DNA from: Sphingomonadaceae bacterium
GTDB lineage: Bacteria; Pseudomonadota; Alphaproteobacteria; Sphingomonadales; Sphingomonadaceae
Direction of reading: 5' to 3'
Assembly (NCBI GenBank): GCA_947442095.1
Contig: CANEVG010000211.1
Coordinates: forward strand, 1 to 6,378
Length of the DNA stretch: 6,378 nt
Made by a program: the position numbers and the translations under genes. Positions 6,250 through 6,378 of the stretch are shown here, piece by piece (the stretch's first letter is position 1; each line of letters opens with the position of its first letter). Below the pieces are notes generated by a model that was not told the origin of the DNA, made no database searches, and worked only from the letters and a program-made list of their open reading frames with translations.

Positions 6250-6378
6250 CTACTCCATTTCGAGGATGATCGCATCCACCGCAAGGCTTTCCCCCTGCGC
6301 CGCGTTCACCGCCTTGACCCGGCCCGATTTCTCGGCGCGCAGGATGTTTTCCATTTTCATTGCCTCGACCACCGCGAG
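6250..6378 (-). CDS. biotinyl domain, C-terminus of acyl-CoA carboxylase alpha subunit (partial)
   Basis: The last 42 residues of a protein running off the right edge. They contain the biotin attachment motif EAMKMEN; the lysine that would carry biotin is encoded at plus-strand 6355-6357. The following RAEKSGRVKAVNAAQGESLAVDAIILEME is a complete end of a biotinyl domain, with the SLAVD turn usual near its C-terminus. The most likely gene is the alpha subunit of propionyl-, methylcrotonyl- or acetyl-CoA carboxylase, where biotin carboxylase and biotinyl domains are fused. A free carrier protein (AccB) cannot be excluded, since the upstream part is not visible. It is on the same strand as etfBA with a 113-base gap, fitting a shared theme of acyl-CoA breakdown. 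No convincing terminator follows the stop. Confidence 0.85.
   Translation of the reverse strand, partial: LAVVEAMKMENILRAEKSGRVKAVNAAQGESLAVDAIILEME

Overview
The window is GC-rich and densely packed. Its gene content points to an alphaproteobacterium of the Sphingomonadales, most like the Erythrobacter/Porphyrobacter/Sphingomonas lineages. The basis is a DUF58 / SpoIIM-like / RDD cluster with short gene overlaps, an etfBA pair next to the end of a biotin-dependent acyl-CoA carboxylase gene, and short GC-rich palindromic repeats of the kind common in these genomes. This assignment is from protein resemblance only.

Left part (1-3315, plus strand): three membrane-associated genes that overlap by 4 nt and 1 nt, so they are almost certainly one operon. 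They encode a DUF58/vWA-like protein with two N-terminal membrane helices, a SpoIIM-family (COG1300) multi-pass protein, and an RDD-family protein with a soluble C-terminal extension of about 100 residues. Such clusters usually also carry a MoxR-type AAA+ ATPase, which would lie left of the window. A cell-envelope role is likely but not shown.

Middle part (3319-4458): a small zone of decay. On the minus strand, convergent with the RDD gene, lies an isoaspartyl peptidase/L-asparaginase reading frame that encodes only the beta chain. All the catalytic-chain residues I can check are present, but the alpha chain is missing. Next to it on the plus strand is a GNAT acetyltransferase whose frame is broken at a run of five C. 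A palindromic repeat lies on each side of the GNAT remnant (about 3842-3879 and 4349-4397). The left repeat sits close to where the peptidase gene loses its 5' half. A clear minus-strand intrinsic terminator (4405-4434) closes the operon to the right.

Right part (4458-6378, minus strand): etfB and etfA, the two subunits of electron transfer flavoprotein, overlap by one base. ETF takes electrons from acyl-CoA dehydrogenases and related flavoenzymes and passes them to ETF:ubiquinone oxidoreductase. The upstream gap holds a promoter-like sequence overlapped by an ACGT-N2-ACGT inverted repeat, a candidate operator. At the right edge is the 3' end of a gene for a biotinyl domain, probably the alpha subunit of an acyl-CoA carboxylase, which fits with ETF in fatty-acid or branched-chain amino-acid catabolism.

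I see no CRISPR array, tRNA, rRNA, transposase or phage gene. Most of the window is ordinary housekeeping sequence. The decayed middle segment and the candidate etf operator are the parts worth a second look.
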